Translations under genes and position numbers: made by a program
Source of the DNA: Methylobacterium sp. J-030
GTDB lineage: Bacteria; Pseudomonadota; Alphaproteobacteria; Rhizobiales; Beijerinckiaceae
Reading direction: 5' to 3'
DNA: 64,000 bases
NCBI RefSeq assembly: GCF_022829545.1
Contig: NZ_JAKSYM010000376.1
Coordinates: 17,065 to 81,064, forward strand
Notes under the pieces: generated by a model
The model's database searches: none
What the model saw: the letters and a program-made list of their open reading frames with translations, nothing else
What the model was told of the DNA's origin: nothing
Shown here: positions 1-8,420 of the stretch, in pieces
How positions within the stretch are numbered: the first letter of the stretch is position 1
How the letters are laid out: every line of letters starts with the position of its first letter

Positions 1-303
1 GGCGACTGGATCGAGTGGGAAACCTTCGCCTGCGGCATCCAGGCAGAGCTTCATGTTTGGTGCAGCCATGTAAGTCAGCGCACCCTCCTCAATAAGCCTG
101 AAAACCAGGCCGGCTTCGTTTCCCTCGGGTCGCAAGCGGCTGGGATGGATGGCAGGTATAGGTAATAGGCAGGTACGAGAAGGGTCCACCTTGTCAATAG
201 AATAAACGTAATCTATCAAGTCTCTCTTCAACCCCTGGAAAGCCGCAGGAGTCAAAAAGAAACTATTATTAGGACCTCCAGTGAAAACTTGTATTTTGCG
301 CAT
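1..303 (-). CDS. Partial hypothetical protein (3' end outside window)
   Basis: An open frame on the minus strand starts with ATG at 303 and runs off the left edge of the window, so only the first 101 residues are visible. The protein begins MRKIQVFTGGPNNSFFLTPA and contains a run LLPIPAIHPSRLRPEGNEAG. I do not recognise the family. No signal peptide or membrane segment is visible in the part present. Codon use is richer in A/T than in the flanking GC-rich genes, which suggests transferred DNA. No strong ribosome binding site is seen before the ATG, but no other start fits better. Confidence 0.5.
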   Translation of the reverse strand, partial: MRKIQVFTGGPNNSFFLTPAAFQGLKRDLIDYVYSIDKVDPSRTCLLPIPAIHPSRLRPEGNEAGLVFRLIEEGALTYMAAPNMKLCLDAAGEGFPLDPVA

Positions 304-773
304 CACTAAGCCGTTTTCTGATGGATAAGTCGGTGTGGTGTCCAACAAGATTTGACGCTGAGTCGAGCCCTCGAGGCTCCCAATCGGTGTTCCGTATCTA
401 CACCCTTTCGGGGCGTCCCTGCGGGACCTGCCATGTTGAAGCGCCCAACGCTAGGCTTAAAACCGATCCTGGCCGGAAGCGGCTTATCTGATTTGAAGAC
501 GGCCGACCCGGAAAGCTGACCGGCCGCCTACCAGCCAACCCGGGCGCCTGAATCGCGGTCGGTACCTCTCCGAGGCGGCCGTTCGTCGGCCGTGTGGCAA
601 CTTCGGCTCAAAGTGGTGAGCCGCCATGGGACTGTCGGCCGAGACCCGACCGTCGGCTTTGCGACTTTCCCGGTCACTCCGGCCGCCATAGGCGTGTCTT
701 TGAGCGGCGATAAGGTGGATGGCTAGCATCAGCGGCCCTCCGGCGACAGCCACGACGACGGCAGCCGTCAAAG
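304..773. other. Intergenic stretch without recognisable gene
   Basis: I see no coding frame here with protein-like composition. The open frames on both strands are short and rich in Arg, Gly and Pro, typical of chance frames in GC-rich DNA. It lies between the partial hypothetical gene and an IS3 scar. Confidence 0.4.
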
Positions 774-893
774 TGATCCTCCCCTGATTTCGCGGACACA
801 GGGAGATCAGTTCGTGGTCCCCTCGGCTTGCTCGGGCGTGAGATAGCCGAGTGCCGAATGAATGCGTTGCCGATCGTACAACCTCTCAAGCAC
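774..893 (-). mobile_element. IS3-family scar: end of OrfB transposase plus terminal repeat
   Basis: Read on the minus strand, 890 down to 807 encodes LERLYDRQRIHSALGYLTPE and a few more residues before a stop (807-809). This is the conserved C-terminal end of IS3-family OrfB integrases (consensus YNxxRxHSALGYxTPxE). The sequence at 774-800, beginning TGATCCTCCCCTGATTTCGC, has the character of an IS3-group terminal inverted repeat just outside the gene. The rest of the element, including the DDE core, is absent: upstream of about 893 the frame no longer resembles a transposase. It is a truncated, inactive remnant. Confidence 0.75.
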
Positions 894-1364
894 AAGACCC
901 ATAGTACCGGGTCTGGCGACGACGGTGTCGTCGTCTACGGGTGGCATCCGTGGGCCGGGCGTGCGGTTCGCCTTCACGAGGTGATCGGGCGCGCAGCAGG
1001 TACGGCCGTGCGCTGCACGCCCGTGGACGTGTCACCCGCACGCCTGCAGGAGATCCCTTTGGATGCTCGACCCCGTCGCGTGCGGGGCAATGCGGGCGGC
1101 GCCGCAGTTCTGGCGGACCGAGCTCGCCACCAGCTTGGTGCTCGGCCCTCCAGGGATGCCGGCGTCCACGACCCGGCCATCGGGAGCATCGGTGTGAGGC
1201 AACGACCGATCAGCCCGGGAGCATTCCTGAGTGAGGCAATACGTGGTCTCATCCTGATTGCCGCGCTGCAGTCGGCGGCGAACAACAAGTTGACCAACGC
1301 CAACTGGCGCTGGCGCGCCGTGGTCGAGCGGCAGCACCGCTGAGGAGGGCACCGCTTCCTGATC
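894..1364. other. Intergenic stretch, nothing assignable
   Basis: Several overlapping open frames on both strands (for example 828-1343 plus, 1032-1352 minus) have Arg/Gly/Pro-rich composition and no family motif. I regard them as chance frames. The segment may be debris linked to the IS3 scar on its left. Confidence 0.35.
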
Positions 1365-1961
1365 TCAGCCGCCCGGACCGCGAAGCAACTGGGCGAGATC
1401 GTCCGGCACCGTGCCCGCGCTCGCGCGGGCGGCCAGCGCCAGTATGAGCGCCACGCTCGGTGAGTCCGTGATTGCGCCCGACAGTGCGGCCGCGACCGCC
1501 TCAGCGAAGGGGACTGAGCGGCAGGACAGGCTCTCCTGCGGGTCAGGGGTCGATGCGACGCTCGTCAGTCCCCAGGCGACGAAGCACGCTGCGACTTCGT
1601 TGCTGATGCCCGGCGAGGCGTCCAGCCTGAAGAGTTCGAGCCAGCGCTCAGCCCCAAGGCCAGTCTCCTCGGACAGTTCACGCTGCGCCGCCTCGAGCAT
1701 GTCCGAGCCTCGCGGTCCCGAGCCGCGCACCAGCTCCCAGGTGAAGCGGTTGAGCACGTACCGGTACTGCCCCACGAGGCGGGTCCGGCCTTCGGCGTCG
1801 ATGGGCAGCACCGCGATCCCGGCCACCTGCGAGCGGAGCGCCACGTGCGTGTGCTCGTGTCCCGAGCGGTGGCGGACTGTATCAGTGTCGTAGGCGAAGT
1901 AGCGGTCCTCCACGAGGCGGCGCGTTCCCAGCGTCGTCCAAGGGTTCGTCTCGTCGGTCAT
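1365..1961 (-). CDS. Nudix hydrolase, ADP-ribose pyrophosphatase-like
   Basis: Nudix enzymes hydrolyse nucleoside diphosphates linked to another moiety, such as ADP-ribose, using metals held by the Nudix box. The box lies at about residues 80-102: Gly80, then REL at 94-96, EE at 98-99 and TGL at 100-102, so the metal-binding core is intact. The first glutamate of the canonical box is a serine here (Ser86). The ELVRGSG segment before the box resembles the ELPAGK segment of ADP-ribose pyrophosphatases. I chose ATG at 1961 because GGAGG lies five bases upstream; a GTG two codons earlier at 1967 would leave that site too close. The protein is 198 residues, normal for the family. It stands alone with no evident operon. 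The exact substrate cannot be read from the sequence. Confidence 0.85.
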   Translation of the reverse strand: MTDETNPWTTLGTRRLVEDRYFAYDTDTVRHRSGHEHTHVALRSQVAGIAVLPIDAEGRTRLVGQYRYVLNRFTWELVRGSGPRGSDMLEAAQRELSEETGLGAERWLELFRLDASPGISNEVAACFVAWGLTSVASTPDPQESLSCRSVPFAEAVAAALSGAITDSPSVALILALAARASAGTVPDDLAQLLRGPGG

Positions 1962-2044
1962 CGGCACCTCCGAACTCGTCAGTAGCTCACCGGGCGCCGT
2001 CGCGCTCCCCCGTCCGCACGCTCGCGCTTCACGAGGTCTGATCC

Positions 2045-2272
2045 ATGGCCGTCACCCTCATCGACACGGCAGACTGGTCGCTTGTCGTCCCGCTCAAGCC
2101 CGCACTGAACCTGACCGGCTCCCGGCTCCGTGACGATGACGGACCAGTTCGGCGGGGCGCCCGCCGCCGAGATCGACAGCGCAGACGGTTCGATCACCTG
2201 GACCGCGGATCCGGTCACTGGTCTGACCAACGCGCTGACCATCAGCGTGCCGAAGGCTGCCCGCGGTGACTG
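2045..2272 (+). pseudogene. Frameshifted phage-like fragment
   Basis: Two adjacent plus frames read as one protein with a shift near 2127. The first gives WSLVVPLKPALNLTGSRL and the second continues TMTDQFGGAPAAEIDSADGS, followed by ITWTADPVTGLTNALTISVP. The composition (beta-rich, Thr/Ser/Gly/Asp) is like phage tail or baseplate proteins, but I cannot name the family. There is no intact start-to-stop gene. It lies next to another phage-like relic on the opposite strand. Confidence 0.35.
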
Positions 2273-2427
2273 GTCGGCGTCGGCGCCGACCAACGCCGAC
2301 GCCGATCGGTCTCGACGACTTCGAGGCGCTGAAACCGCCGTGCACTGTACGTATGGCTGTCCATACGCACTGTTCTCAACGGCCGTGCATCACCTCCGCA
2401 AGGCGGTTTTCATCGAAGGGATACCGC

Positions 2428-2632
2428 CTAGCCGACATAGACGCAGTTGCAGCGCACGGCCGCCGAGCCGTTGCTCAGACAGCCGACCATCCCCTGCGCG
2501 TCGAAGGTGTACTGGCCGTTCGCCGCGTCGACCGCGCCGTCAAACTGGTATTTCGGCGCGAGCGTGCCCGATCCGAAGGCGGGGGCGGGCGAGGCGCCGG
2601 TGCCGACGTCGATGTACAGGAGGTCAGGCTAC
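2428..2632 (-). pseudogene. C-terminal relic of a phage-like protein
   Basis: On the minus strand this stretch reads DLLYIDVGTGASPAPAFGSG, then TLAPKYQFDGAVDAANGQYT, and ends at a TAG at 2428-2430 after CNCVYVG. The opening DLLYIDVGTG is like segments of phage tail-fibre and structural proteins. The frame is closed by a stop just upstream, so only about 65 residues survive. The family is not identified. Confidence 0.35.
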
Positions 2633-2726
2633 CAAGCGAGTTGCGGCGGCTGTGCCTCTGTCGTAGTTGTTATTTTGGTCTGGCAATCACGTACCTTCAG
2701 CACCTACCGACAGCTGCACCGCCGAT

Positions 2727-2762
2727 GGCGGCCACCTCGCTGCTAGGAGCGAGGTGGCCGCC
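2727..2762 (+). terminator. Strong hairpin, Rho-independent-type terminator
   Basis: A perfect 15-bp stem (GGCGGCCACCTCGCT at 2727-2741 pairing with 2748-2762) closes a six-base loop and is followed by TTT. It follows the phage-like debris and precedes the glycosyltransferase-like gene at 2929, so it would insulate that gene from upstream transcription. Confidence 0.65.
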
Positions 2763-2928
2763 TTTCCGCCTGATATTTTCCGTTTCTCCGAGTTGTTGGT
2801 CGCTCCGTAAAGCCAAAGAGCCGTGCCAAGCTGTAAGGATCAGAAAATAACTAAAAAGCCGAGTAGATTTTTACAAAAAAAGAGAATCCACCTAGATGAT
2901 GAACCAAATTAAAGCTTAGGGTGCGACG

Positions 2929-3717
2929 ATGACGAATACTTGCAGTGTTGCCGTTGCCTACCTAGCTCGCGGCGTCAATAGTGATTACATCGAGCGATTC
3001 CAGCAGTTCGCTCAGTCCTACCGCGCTCACTCAGCGGGCATGGAACATACGCTCTATGTTATTTTTAAAGGCTTTTCCGATGAGTCCACCCGGACTTCCG
3101 CTGAAATGACCTTCGACGGTTTGAGTTTTAAGGCGATCGATACCGACGATACGAGCTTCGATCTAGGCGCCTATGCGGATGCGCTACATACTATTACTGA
3201 GGAAGTTGTATGCTTTCTTAACACTAACACCGAGATTGCCTCACCGAACTGGGTGCGCAAACTTGTCAGCAATCTCTGTCAGCCTGGAGTCGGCATGGTT
3301 GGAGCCACGGGATCATATGAGAGTCTGAGTCACATCAACAGGTTGTTCCCTGCATTTCCCAACCCGCATCTGCGCTCAAATGCGTTCGCACTTCGCCGCA
3401 TTCATGCCTCTGAGATTCTTGGATCGTACAATTTCAAAGACAAACTTGACGCCTTCTTCGCCGAAAGTGGTCCGAATGGGCTAACACGGCGGATGCTGCA
3501 GATGGGCCTGACCTGCTTAATCGTGGGAGCCGATGGCCGAGGCTACACACCCCAGCAATGGACGGAGAGTGATTCGTTTCGGCAAGGCGACCAGGCCAAC
3601 TTGCTCATTCGTGACAATCAGACCCGCGCCTACATGGAGGCGGGACCAGTTGAGCGGATGTTTATGGCCGTTCGGACCTGGGGGGCGGCATACGCGCCGA
3701 GAGTGGTTGAGGTGTAG
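2929..3717 (+). CDS. Glycosyltransferase-like protein, likely polysaccharide locus
   Basis: A 262-residue soluble protein with no signal peptide. The segment VVCFLNTNTEIASPNWVRKL is like the acceptor/donor-site region of GT-A glycosyltransferases (a hydrophobic strand, then N/D-x-N/D, then W). GMVGATGS and FPNPHLRSNAFALRR resemble segments seen in uncharacterised glycosyltransferases of polysaccharide loci. No classical DxD is visible; NTN in the FLNTNTE strand sits where DxD normally lies. The start is ATG at 2929 after an AT-rich leader. Codon use is less GC-rich than its neighbours, which fits transfer. It stands alone between phage and IS debris, so it may be an orphaned gene of a larger cluster. 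The donor sugar is unknown. Confidence 0.6.
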   Translation: MTNTCSVAVAYLARGVNSDYIERFQQFAQSYRAHSAGMEHTLYVIFKGFSDESTRTSAEMTFDGLSFKAIDTDDTSFDLGAYADALHTITEEVVCFLNTNTEIASPNWVRKLVSNLCQPGVGMVGATGSYESLSHINRLFPAFPNPHLRSNAFALRRIHASEILGSYNFKDKLDAFFAESGPNGLTRRMLQMGLTCLIVGADGRGYTPQQWTESDSFRQGDQANLLIRDNQTRAYMEAGPVERMFMAVRTWGAAYAPRVVEV

Positions 3718-3753
3718 GTGCTCGTGTTTCGCCTTCAGCCGCTCGCGCTGGAC

Positions 3754-3905
3754 CTACTCAGGTGAGCGGCCCGTCGGGACACGCTGACGGCGACCGTTGT
3801 AGGCGACATCGAAGCCGCAGAGCAGCGTCCAAGGTCTTCGTGATTGTAGAGCGTGATGCCCAGCGCCTCACGCTGTACCCGCCCGTTGAACCGCCAGACC
3901 ATTTC
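3754..3905 (-). mobile_element. IS481-family transposase C-terminal scar (frameshifted)
   Basis: On the minus strand one frame gives WRFNGRVQREALGITLYNHEDL, and after a shift of one base another continues CGFDVAYNGRRQRVPTGRSPE to a stop at 3754-3756. This is the C-terminal end of an IS481/IS3-like integrase (NGRVER and AYNxRRxRxxxGxSPE). Only about 50 residues remain and the frame is broken, so it is not functional. It joins directly to an IS256 fragment at about 3905. Confidence 0.65.
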
Positions 3906-4101
3906 TGTAGCCGTTGCGGCTGTTGTCGGCGTCCTCGCCCGCCAGAAGATGGTCCATTTCAGCGTTGAGCGCCCACTCGTCCAGAGTCTTTTTCGGATCG
4001 TCCAGCAGGCCATCGGCCTCGAACGCCGATTTCGGATCAGCACCGGCCAGCAGCTGGTCCAGGATCGCGTCAGGTATGCGGGACATTTTGCGTCGAGCCA
4101 T
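3900..4101 (-). pseudogene. IS256-family transposase N-terminal fragment
   Basis: The minus frame starting with ATG at 4101 reads MARRKMSRIPDAILDQLLAG and then ADPKSAFEADGLLDDPKKTL, ending in DADNSRNGYRNG. This is the N-terminal region of IS256-family (MULE-like DDE) transposases, which normally have about 400 residues. Only the first 65-70 match. The frame then runs into unrelated IS481-like sequence and stops at 3868. None of the catalytic DDE residues are present. Confidence 0.75.
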
Positions 4102-4847
4102 TCTGGCGCTCCGCGGACCGACTCTGTCGGGCCATGTAGCGGTCGGAGATCCACATCGGCGGCCGACACCCGTTCCTCAAGTTGTGGACCACGACGCCCC
4201 CAGATCGGAGAGGGCGTGTGCGGCTCGACCATGCGAAGGTTCCATCGAACGGGTTCGATGTGCCCGTTCTCCATTTTCCCGGCGAAGGCGGAATTGAGCA
4301 TCTTCAGACAAATTAGAGTCCCTTGCACTTCAGGGTTTCTGTTTCGACGCAACCTTGACATAAAACTGATAGCACCCCCGAAATTTTCATCGAACGTCGG
4401 TGCGAATGTGTAACCTCACGATGACTGCCGAGCCTAACCAGGAATAACTTTCTTACGTAGGCACTGCTCAAGATTGCAACATCGAGTCGCGCAAATGCGC
4501 CGAAAATTGGCGAAATAGCAGCGTAAATTATGACACAGGAAATTTAGGATCACCCTGAAAGATTTTTTGCACGGCAAGAAAAGCGCGCGTTCTCGGCGAA
4601 AATCAGCTGACGTATACGTCCGTTGAAACGCTGTGTCCCCGGTGCTAGAAGGTCCTGAAGAATCTTAAGTTCCGTATCGCATAGGAGGTACGCCCGCCTT
4701 GGCTTGTCAATGACTGGTAATTGTCTCGACTTGAGGTGTTAACCAGCATAAGCCGGGCAGTATCTGAAGTTTTTATGCGGTGAACACACCTAAGCAGAAG
4801 CGGTTCTGCAAGAATGTAGAGCCGATAAACAAAAAGGCCGTGACGAC
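4102..4847. other. Intergenic, AT-rich leader of the aminotransferase gene
   Basis: No gene is visible. The left half (to about 4320) is GC-rich and follows the IS256 fragment, and may carry its terminal region. The right half (4360-4847) is distinctly AT-rich and leads into the AT-rich DegT gene, so a promoter is probably here, but I cannot place -35 and -10 boxes with confidence. Confidence 0.4.
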
Positions 4848-5984
4848 ATGGAACGAAATGCGATTCAACTTTTTGTGCCGACCTATCGCATCGACGAATG
4901 CCTTAACGAAATCCGCGAGTGCCTCGAAGTCGGTTGGACAGGACTCGGGTATAAGACTGTAAAATTTGAAGAGGCATGGAAGCAATATACCGGATTACCG
5001 CATGCTCACTTCGTAAACTCCGCAACAGCAGGACTTCATCTCGCCGTTAGAATTTTAAAAAAGCATTATGGTTGGGAAGAAGGCGACGAAATAATCAGCA
5101 CACCAATCACTTTCGTATCCACAAATCATGCGATCTTATACGAAGGGTTGAAGGTAAGTTTCGCTGACGTTGACGAGTACGGCTGTCTCTGCCCGCTGTC
5201 TGTTCGAAAGGCGATCAATTGTAGAACACGAGCGATAGTATTTGTTGGTTTGGGCGGGAATGTCGGAGAGCTTGAACAAATACGGGAAATTTGTGCTGAG
5301 CATCGGCTGCGCCTCATATTAGATGCCGCACACATGGCCGGGACACGTTTTCGCGGTGTAGTTCCTGGCAGAGATGCTGATGCTGTAGTTTATTCTTTTC
5401 AGGCAGTTAAGAATCTGCCGACGGCTGACTCCGGCATGATCTGCTTTAACGACGCCGAGCATGACAAGGCGGCGAGGCAAATGTCATGGCTCGGCATTGA
5501 TAAAGACACCTTCACCCGAACGAATTCAGCCGGAGCGTATAAGTGGTACTATGACGTTCCAGATCTGGGATATAAAGATCATGGAAATTCAATTATGGCA
5601 GCTATAGGTTTAGTTCAATTAAGGTACCTAGACCATGATAACGCGTATAGACGCCAAATAGCTCAATGGTACGATGAGTTGCTCGGCAGTTACTCGAACA
5701 TTCGCCGAGTCCCCATCACAGCAGGATGCGAATCTTCCAGGCATTTGTATCAAGTGAGAGTTGAACGACGGGATGAAGTTTTATTGGCGCTGAACAACGC
5801 TAATATTTTTCCGGGCGTCCATTATAGGGACAACCGAGAATTTTCAATGTATGACCAGTCCGTCGCGCATTGCCCCAATGCATCCGAATACTCAAATCAA
5901 GTAATTTCACTACCGTTGCATCTTCGCATGTCAAGAGATGATGTGGAGTATATATGCCACCATATCAAGACTATATGCGGTTAA
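4848..5984 (+). CDS. DegT/DnrJ/EryC1/StrS-family sugar aminotransferase
   Basis: PLP-dependent enzyme of the family that transfers an amino group from glutamate or glutamine to a keto-sugar nucleotide. The 378-residue length is normal. Seen in order: WTGLGYKTVKFEE at 30-42, the substrate/cofactor loop SATAGLHLA at 58-66, TPITFVSTNHA at 85-95, the cofactor-binding Asp159 in LDAAHMAG, and the Schiff-base Lys188 in YSFQAVKNL. It is followed after 91 bases by a GNAT acetyltransferase, so the pair may make an N-acetylamino sugar. The DNA is clearly richer in A/T than the genome average, suggesting acquisition. The sugar and the position aminated cannot be read from sequence. Confidence 0.9.
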   Translation: MERNAIQLFVPTYRIDECLNEIRECLEVGWTGLGYKTVKFEEAWKQYTGLPHAHFVNSATAGLHLAVRILKKHYGWEEGDEIISTPITFVSTNHAILYEGLKVSFADVDEYGCLCPLSVRKAINCRTRAIVFVGLGGNVGELEQIREICAEHRLRLILDAAHMAGTRFRGVVPGRDADAVVYSFQAVKNLPTADSGMICFNDAEHDKAARQMSWLGIDKDTFTRTNSAGAYKWYYDVPDLGYKDHGNSIMAAIGLVQLRYLDHDNAYRRQIAQWYDELLGSYSNIRRVPITAGCESSRHLYQVRVERRDEVLLALNNANIFPGVHYRDNREFSMYDQSVAHCPNASEYSNQVISLPLHLRMSRDDVEYICHHIKTICG

Positions 5985-6075
5985 GCGTGGCTGTTGAAAT
6001 TGAGGCAGATAGTCACGTGCCTACAGAGAACTTGGGTCTCTCATTCCAAATCCGATGAAAATTGAGGAATCTATT

Positions 6076-6591
6076 ATGGAAAGCGGAGATTTTAAGATCT
6101 TTGACGATACGATTACCGGATTTGGATGCAGATTAATACCTTCCGACGAATCTCAAGCCGAATTCGTGGTGGCTTTGAGGAACAAGCCCGAAAACCGACG
6201 CTGGTTCATAAATCAAAGTATTTTAAGTCAGGCAACCCATCTTGCGTGGCTGGCAAATGCACGAGCCAAAGGGAACGACTTCAATTGGATAATAGAGCTC
6301 TCGGATGGCGAGCCCGTGGGCACGATTAGTCTGTATAACATCGATTGGAGCGCTGGAGCGGCTGAACTGGGGCGTCTCTTAATTGCCGAGCCGTGGCGAG
6401 GGCGAGGAGTAGCATTTTCTGCCTCCAGATTGGTGATTGATCGTGCCGCGTCCGCGGGAATAACTAGGATCGACTTAGTAGTTAAGCCGTCGAATTGCTC
6501 AGCTATAAGGTTGTATAAGAGACTGGGCTTTATAGTAGCAGATACTGACGAGGAAATTATAACGATGGTTAAGATGACGCCGTCTGCTTAA
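6076..6591 (+). CDS. GNAT-family N-acetyltransferase
   Basis: Acetyl-CoA-dependent N-acetyltransferase of the RimJ/RimL type. The acetyl-CoA pyrophosphate-binding motif A is seen as RGRGVAFSA, preceded by LGRLLI, and the C-terminal NCSAIRLYKRLGF matches the motif B region. I chose ATG at 6076 because GAGGA lies seven bases upstream; an earlier in-frame ATG at 6055 has no such site. The gene is 171 residues, normal for the fold. It sits just after a sugar aminotransferase and shares its AT-rich codon use, so acetylation of the amino sugar made there is the likely role, as with FdtC, PseH or WecD. Substrate is inferred from context only. Confidence 0.85.
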   Translation: MESGDFKIFDDTITGFGCRLIPSDESQAEFVVALRNKPENRRWFINQSILSQATHLAWLANARAKGNDFNWIIELSDGEPVGTISLYNIDWSAGAAELGRLLIAEPWRGRGVAFSASRLVIDRAASAGITRIDLVVKPSNCSAIRLYKRLGFIVADTDEEIITMVKMTPSA

Positions 6592-6833
6592 AAGCTTTTT
6601 GCGGCAATTCCTCAGGCATTTATTGACTGAGTTTAGGCGTCGACGGCCTTAGAGGTTGTGCTCAACTCAGAGGCGCCGGCAGGGCCCGGTGTGGACGGCG
6701 GTGCAGATGGCGGCTCGCCTCCGGCGTCCCGCATGAACCGATATTCACCTATCTAGAGGGGCGGGCGTTGGTTTTCGCACCAGTCGCGCTGGGTGTTGCA
6801 CTTCACACTTAGCTGCGCCACCTAGCTCAGCGC
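6592..6833. other. Intergenic before the IS481 element
   Basis: No gene or family motif is seen. The DNA shifts from the AT-rich acetyltransferase to GC-rich sequence at about 6640. Confidence 0.35.
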
Positions 6834-7886
6834 TGTCTAGATGTTTGATCCCAGGGTTTGATGGTGCACTCTTCACGCCGGAGTGGAGGGACGCGCTATG
6901 GGCCAGGTTCTTCACGGCAGCGCCACAACGACGGAGGCAGTCCGTCGAGCGATCCAGCATAGTCAAGCGAGCCTGAGGGCGCTCTCAAAGCGCTACGGCA
7001 TCAACCCGAAGACGGTCGCCAAGTGGCGGCAGCGGAACTCTGTCGCCGATCGGCGCACGGGGCCGAAGGATCCGCGTTCGACGGTGCTGTCACCCGAGGA
7101 CGAGGCGGTCGTGGTTGCTTTTCGCCGTCACACGCTCCTGCCGCTCGATGACTGCCTCTACGCGCTCCAGGCCACGATCCCGCACCTGACCCGCTCATCG
7201 CTGCATCGTTGCCTGCAGCGCCACGGCATAAGCCGATTGCCGGAGGTCGATGGCGACAAGCCCAGGCGGTCCCGCTTCAAGGCCTATCCGCTCGGCTACT
7301 TCCACATCGATCTGGCTGAAGTCCACACGGCCGAAGGACGGCTCTACCTGCTCGTGGCCATCGACCGCACGACCAAGTTCGCCTTCGTTGAGCTCCATGA
7401 GAAAGCCACGCGACGGGTTGCAGGCGACTTCCTTCGCCATCTTATCGAGGCCGTGCCATACAAGGTGCACACCGTGCTCACCGACAACGGCACCCACTTC
7501 ACCACGCCCGGCAACGTCGCCTCAGCCGCCTCCATCATCAAGGAAGCGATTGCAGCCGGCGAGACCTTTCGAGCCCACAGCTTCGAGGCCGCCTGCGCCC
7601 GCAACGATATCGACCATCGTCTGACCAAGCCGCGTCACCCCTGGACCAACGGTCAGGTCGAGCGGATGAACCGCACGATTAAGGACGCGACGGTCAAACG
7701 CTACCACTACGACAGCCACGAGCAACTTCGCGCTCACCTGGCCGACTTCGTCAAGGCCTACAACTTTGGCCGCCGTCTGAAGACCCTGCGTGGTCTCACG
7801 CCCTACGAGGCCATCTGCAAAGCATGGTCCGCCGAGCCCAGCCGCTTCAGGTCAAACCCGCTCCACGAAATGCCGGGACCAAACAA
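6834..7886 (+). mobile_element. IS481-family element, right end lost
   Basis: A left end beginning TGT at about 6834 (TGTCTAGATGTTTGATCCC) precedes the transposase gene. The element is recognisable to about 7886, where the conserved end of the transposase (NPLHEMPGPN) is followed directly by the 3' part of an IS630 element in the opposite orientation. No right terminal repeat remains. The left limit is a candidate only. Confidence 0.55.
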
Positions 7887-8070
7887 TGGTGGCCCAGAGG
7901 TCGGACACGGTGCGGGCGGCTGCGCTCTGCAGCAGGTGCTTCAGCTTGGAAAAGATCTGCTCGATGGGGTTGAGGTCCGGGCTGTAGGCCGGAAGGTACA
8001 GGACCCGCGCGCCCACCGCCTCGATGGCCTCGCGCACGCCGGCGACCTTGTGGGCTTGCAGGTTGTCTAG
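6898..8070 (+). CDS. IS481-family transposase, C-terminus run on into IS630 DNA
   Basis: DDE transposase of IS481. An N-terminal helix-turn-helix (LRALSKRYGINPKTVAKWRQ) is followed by the rve integrase core: FHIDLAEVHT carries the first Asp, HTVLTDNGTHF the second Asp, and WTNGQVERMNRTIKD the Glu. The native protein should end shortly after NPLHEMPGPN (family consensus NPxHxMPGLN), at about 7886. The frame stays open for about 60 further residues to 8070 inside the neighbouring IS630 element; that tail has no transposase character. The catalytic core looks complete, but the element lacks its right end. Confidence 0.8.
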   Translation: MGQVLHGSATTTEAVRRAIQHSQASLRALSKRYGINPKTVAKWRQRNSVADRRTGPKDPRSTVLSPEDEAVVVAFRRHTLLPLDDCLYALQATIPHLTRSSLHRCLQRHGISRLPEVDGDKPRRSRFKAYPLGYFHIDLAEVHTAEGRLYLLVAIDRTTKFAFVELHEKATRRVAGDFLRHLIEAVPYKVHTVLTDNGTHFTTPGNVASAASIIKEAIAAGETFRAHSFEAACARNDIDHRLTKPRHPWTNGQVERMNRTIKDATVKRYHYDSHEQLRAHLADFVKAYNFGRRLKTLRGLTPYEAICKAWSAEPSRFRSNPLHEMPGPNNGGPEVGHGAGGCALQQVLQLGKDLLDGVEVRAVGRKVQDPRAHRLDGLAHAGDLVGLQVV

Positions 8071-8420
8071 GATCACGGTGTCGCCGGGCCGCAGCACCGG
8101 GACGAGGTGGTCGGCGACGTAGCTGCGGAAGCGGGCGCCGTTGGTGGCGCCGTCGATGAGGCTGAGCGCGCACGGTCCGGTTGTGCGCAGGGCGGCGGTG
8201 ACGGTGGTGGTCTTGTAGTGGCCCTGGGGCACGAGGAGCCGGCAGCGCTCACCGCGGGGCGCCCGGCCGTAGCGGCGGGCCATGTTGGTGGCAGCCGCGG
8301 TCTCGTCGAGGAAGACGAGCGTGTCGGGGTCGAGGTCGGGCATGGCGTCGAACCAGGCTTGGCGGGCCGCCTTCACGTCCGCCCGCTCCTGCTCAGCCGC
8401 GTAGAGAGCCCCTTTTTCCG
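7852..8420 (-). CDS. IS630-family transposase OrfB (3'-truncated)
   Basis: The DDE catalytic half of an IS630/Tc1-mariner-type transposase, made by frameshift from OrfA. FLDETAAATNMARRYG carries the first Asp, DTVILDNLQAHKV the second, and SPDLNPIEQIFSKLK the Glu. The fold is readable to RTVSDLWATIV; the last residues, WSRHFVERV, come from the end of the neighbouring IS481 read in reverse. Compared with the intact IS630 at 11.3-12.3 kb, which ends CANFFAAAGYDPD, about 35 C-terminal residues are lost. The coding overlap with OrfA starts near 8420. Confidence 0.8.

Noticed and set aside
828..1343. Long plus-strand open frame of 171 codons
   Set aside because: It overlaps the IS3 scar on the other strand and its translation is Arg/Gly-rich with no motif; a chance frame in GC-rich DNA.
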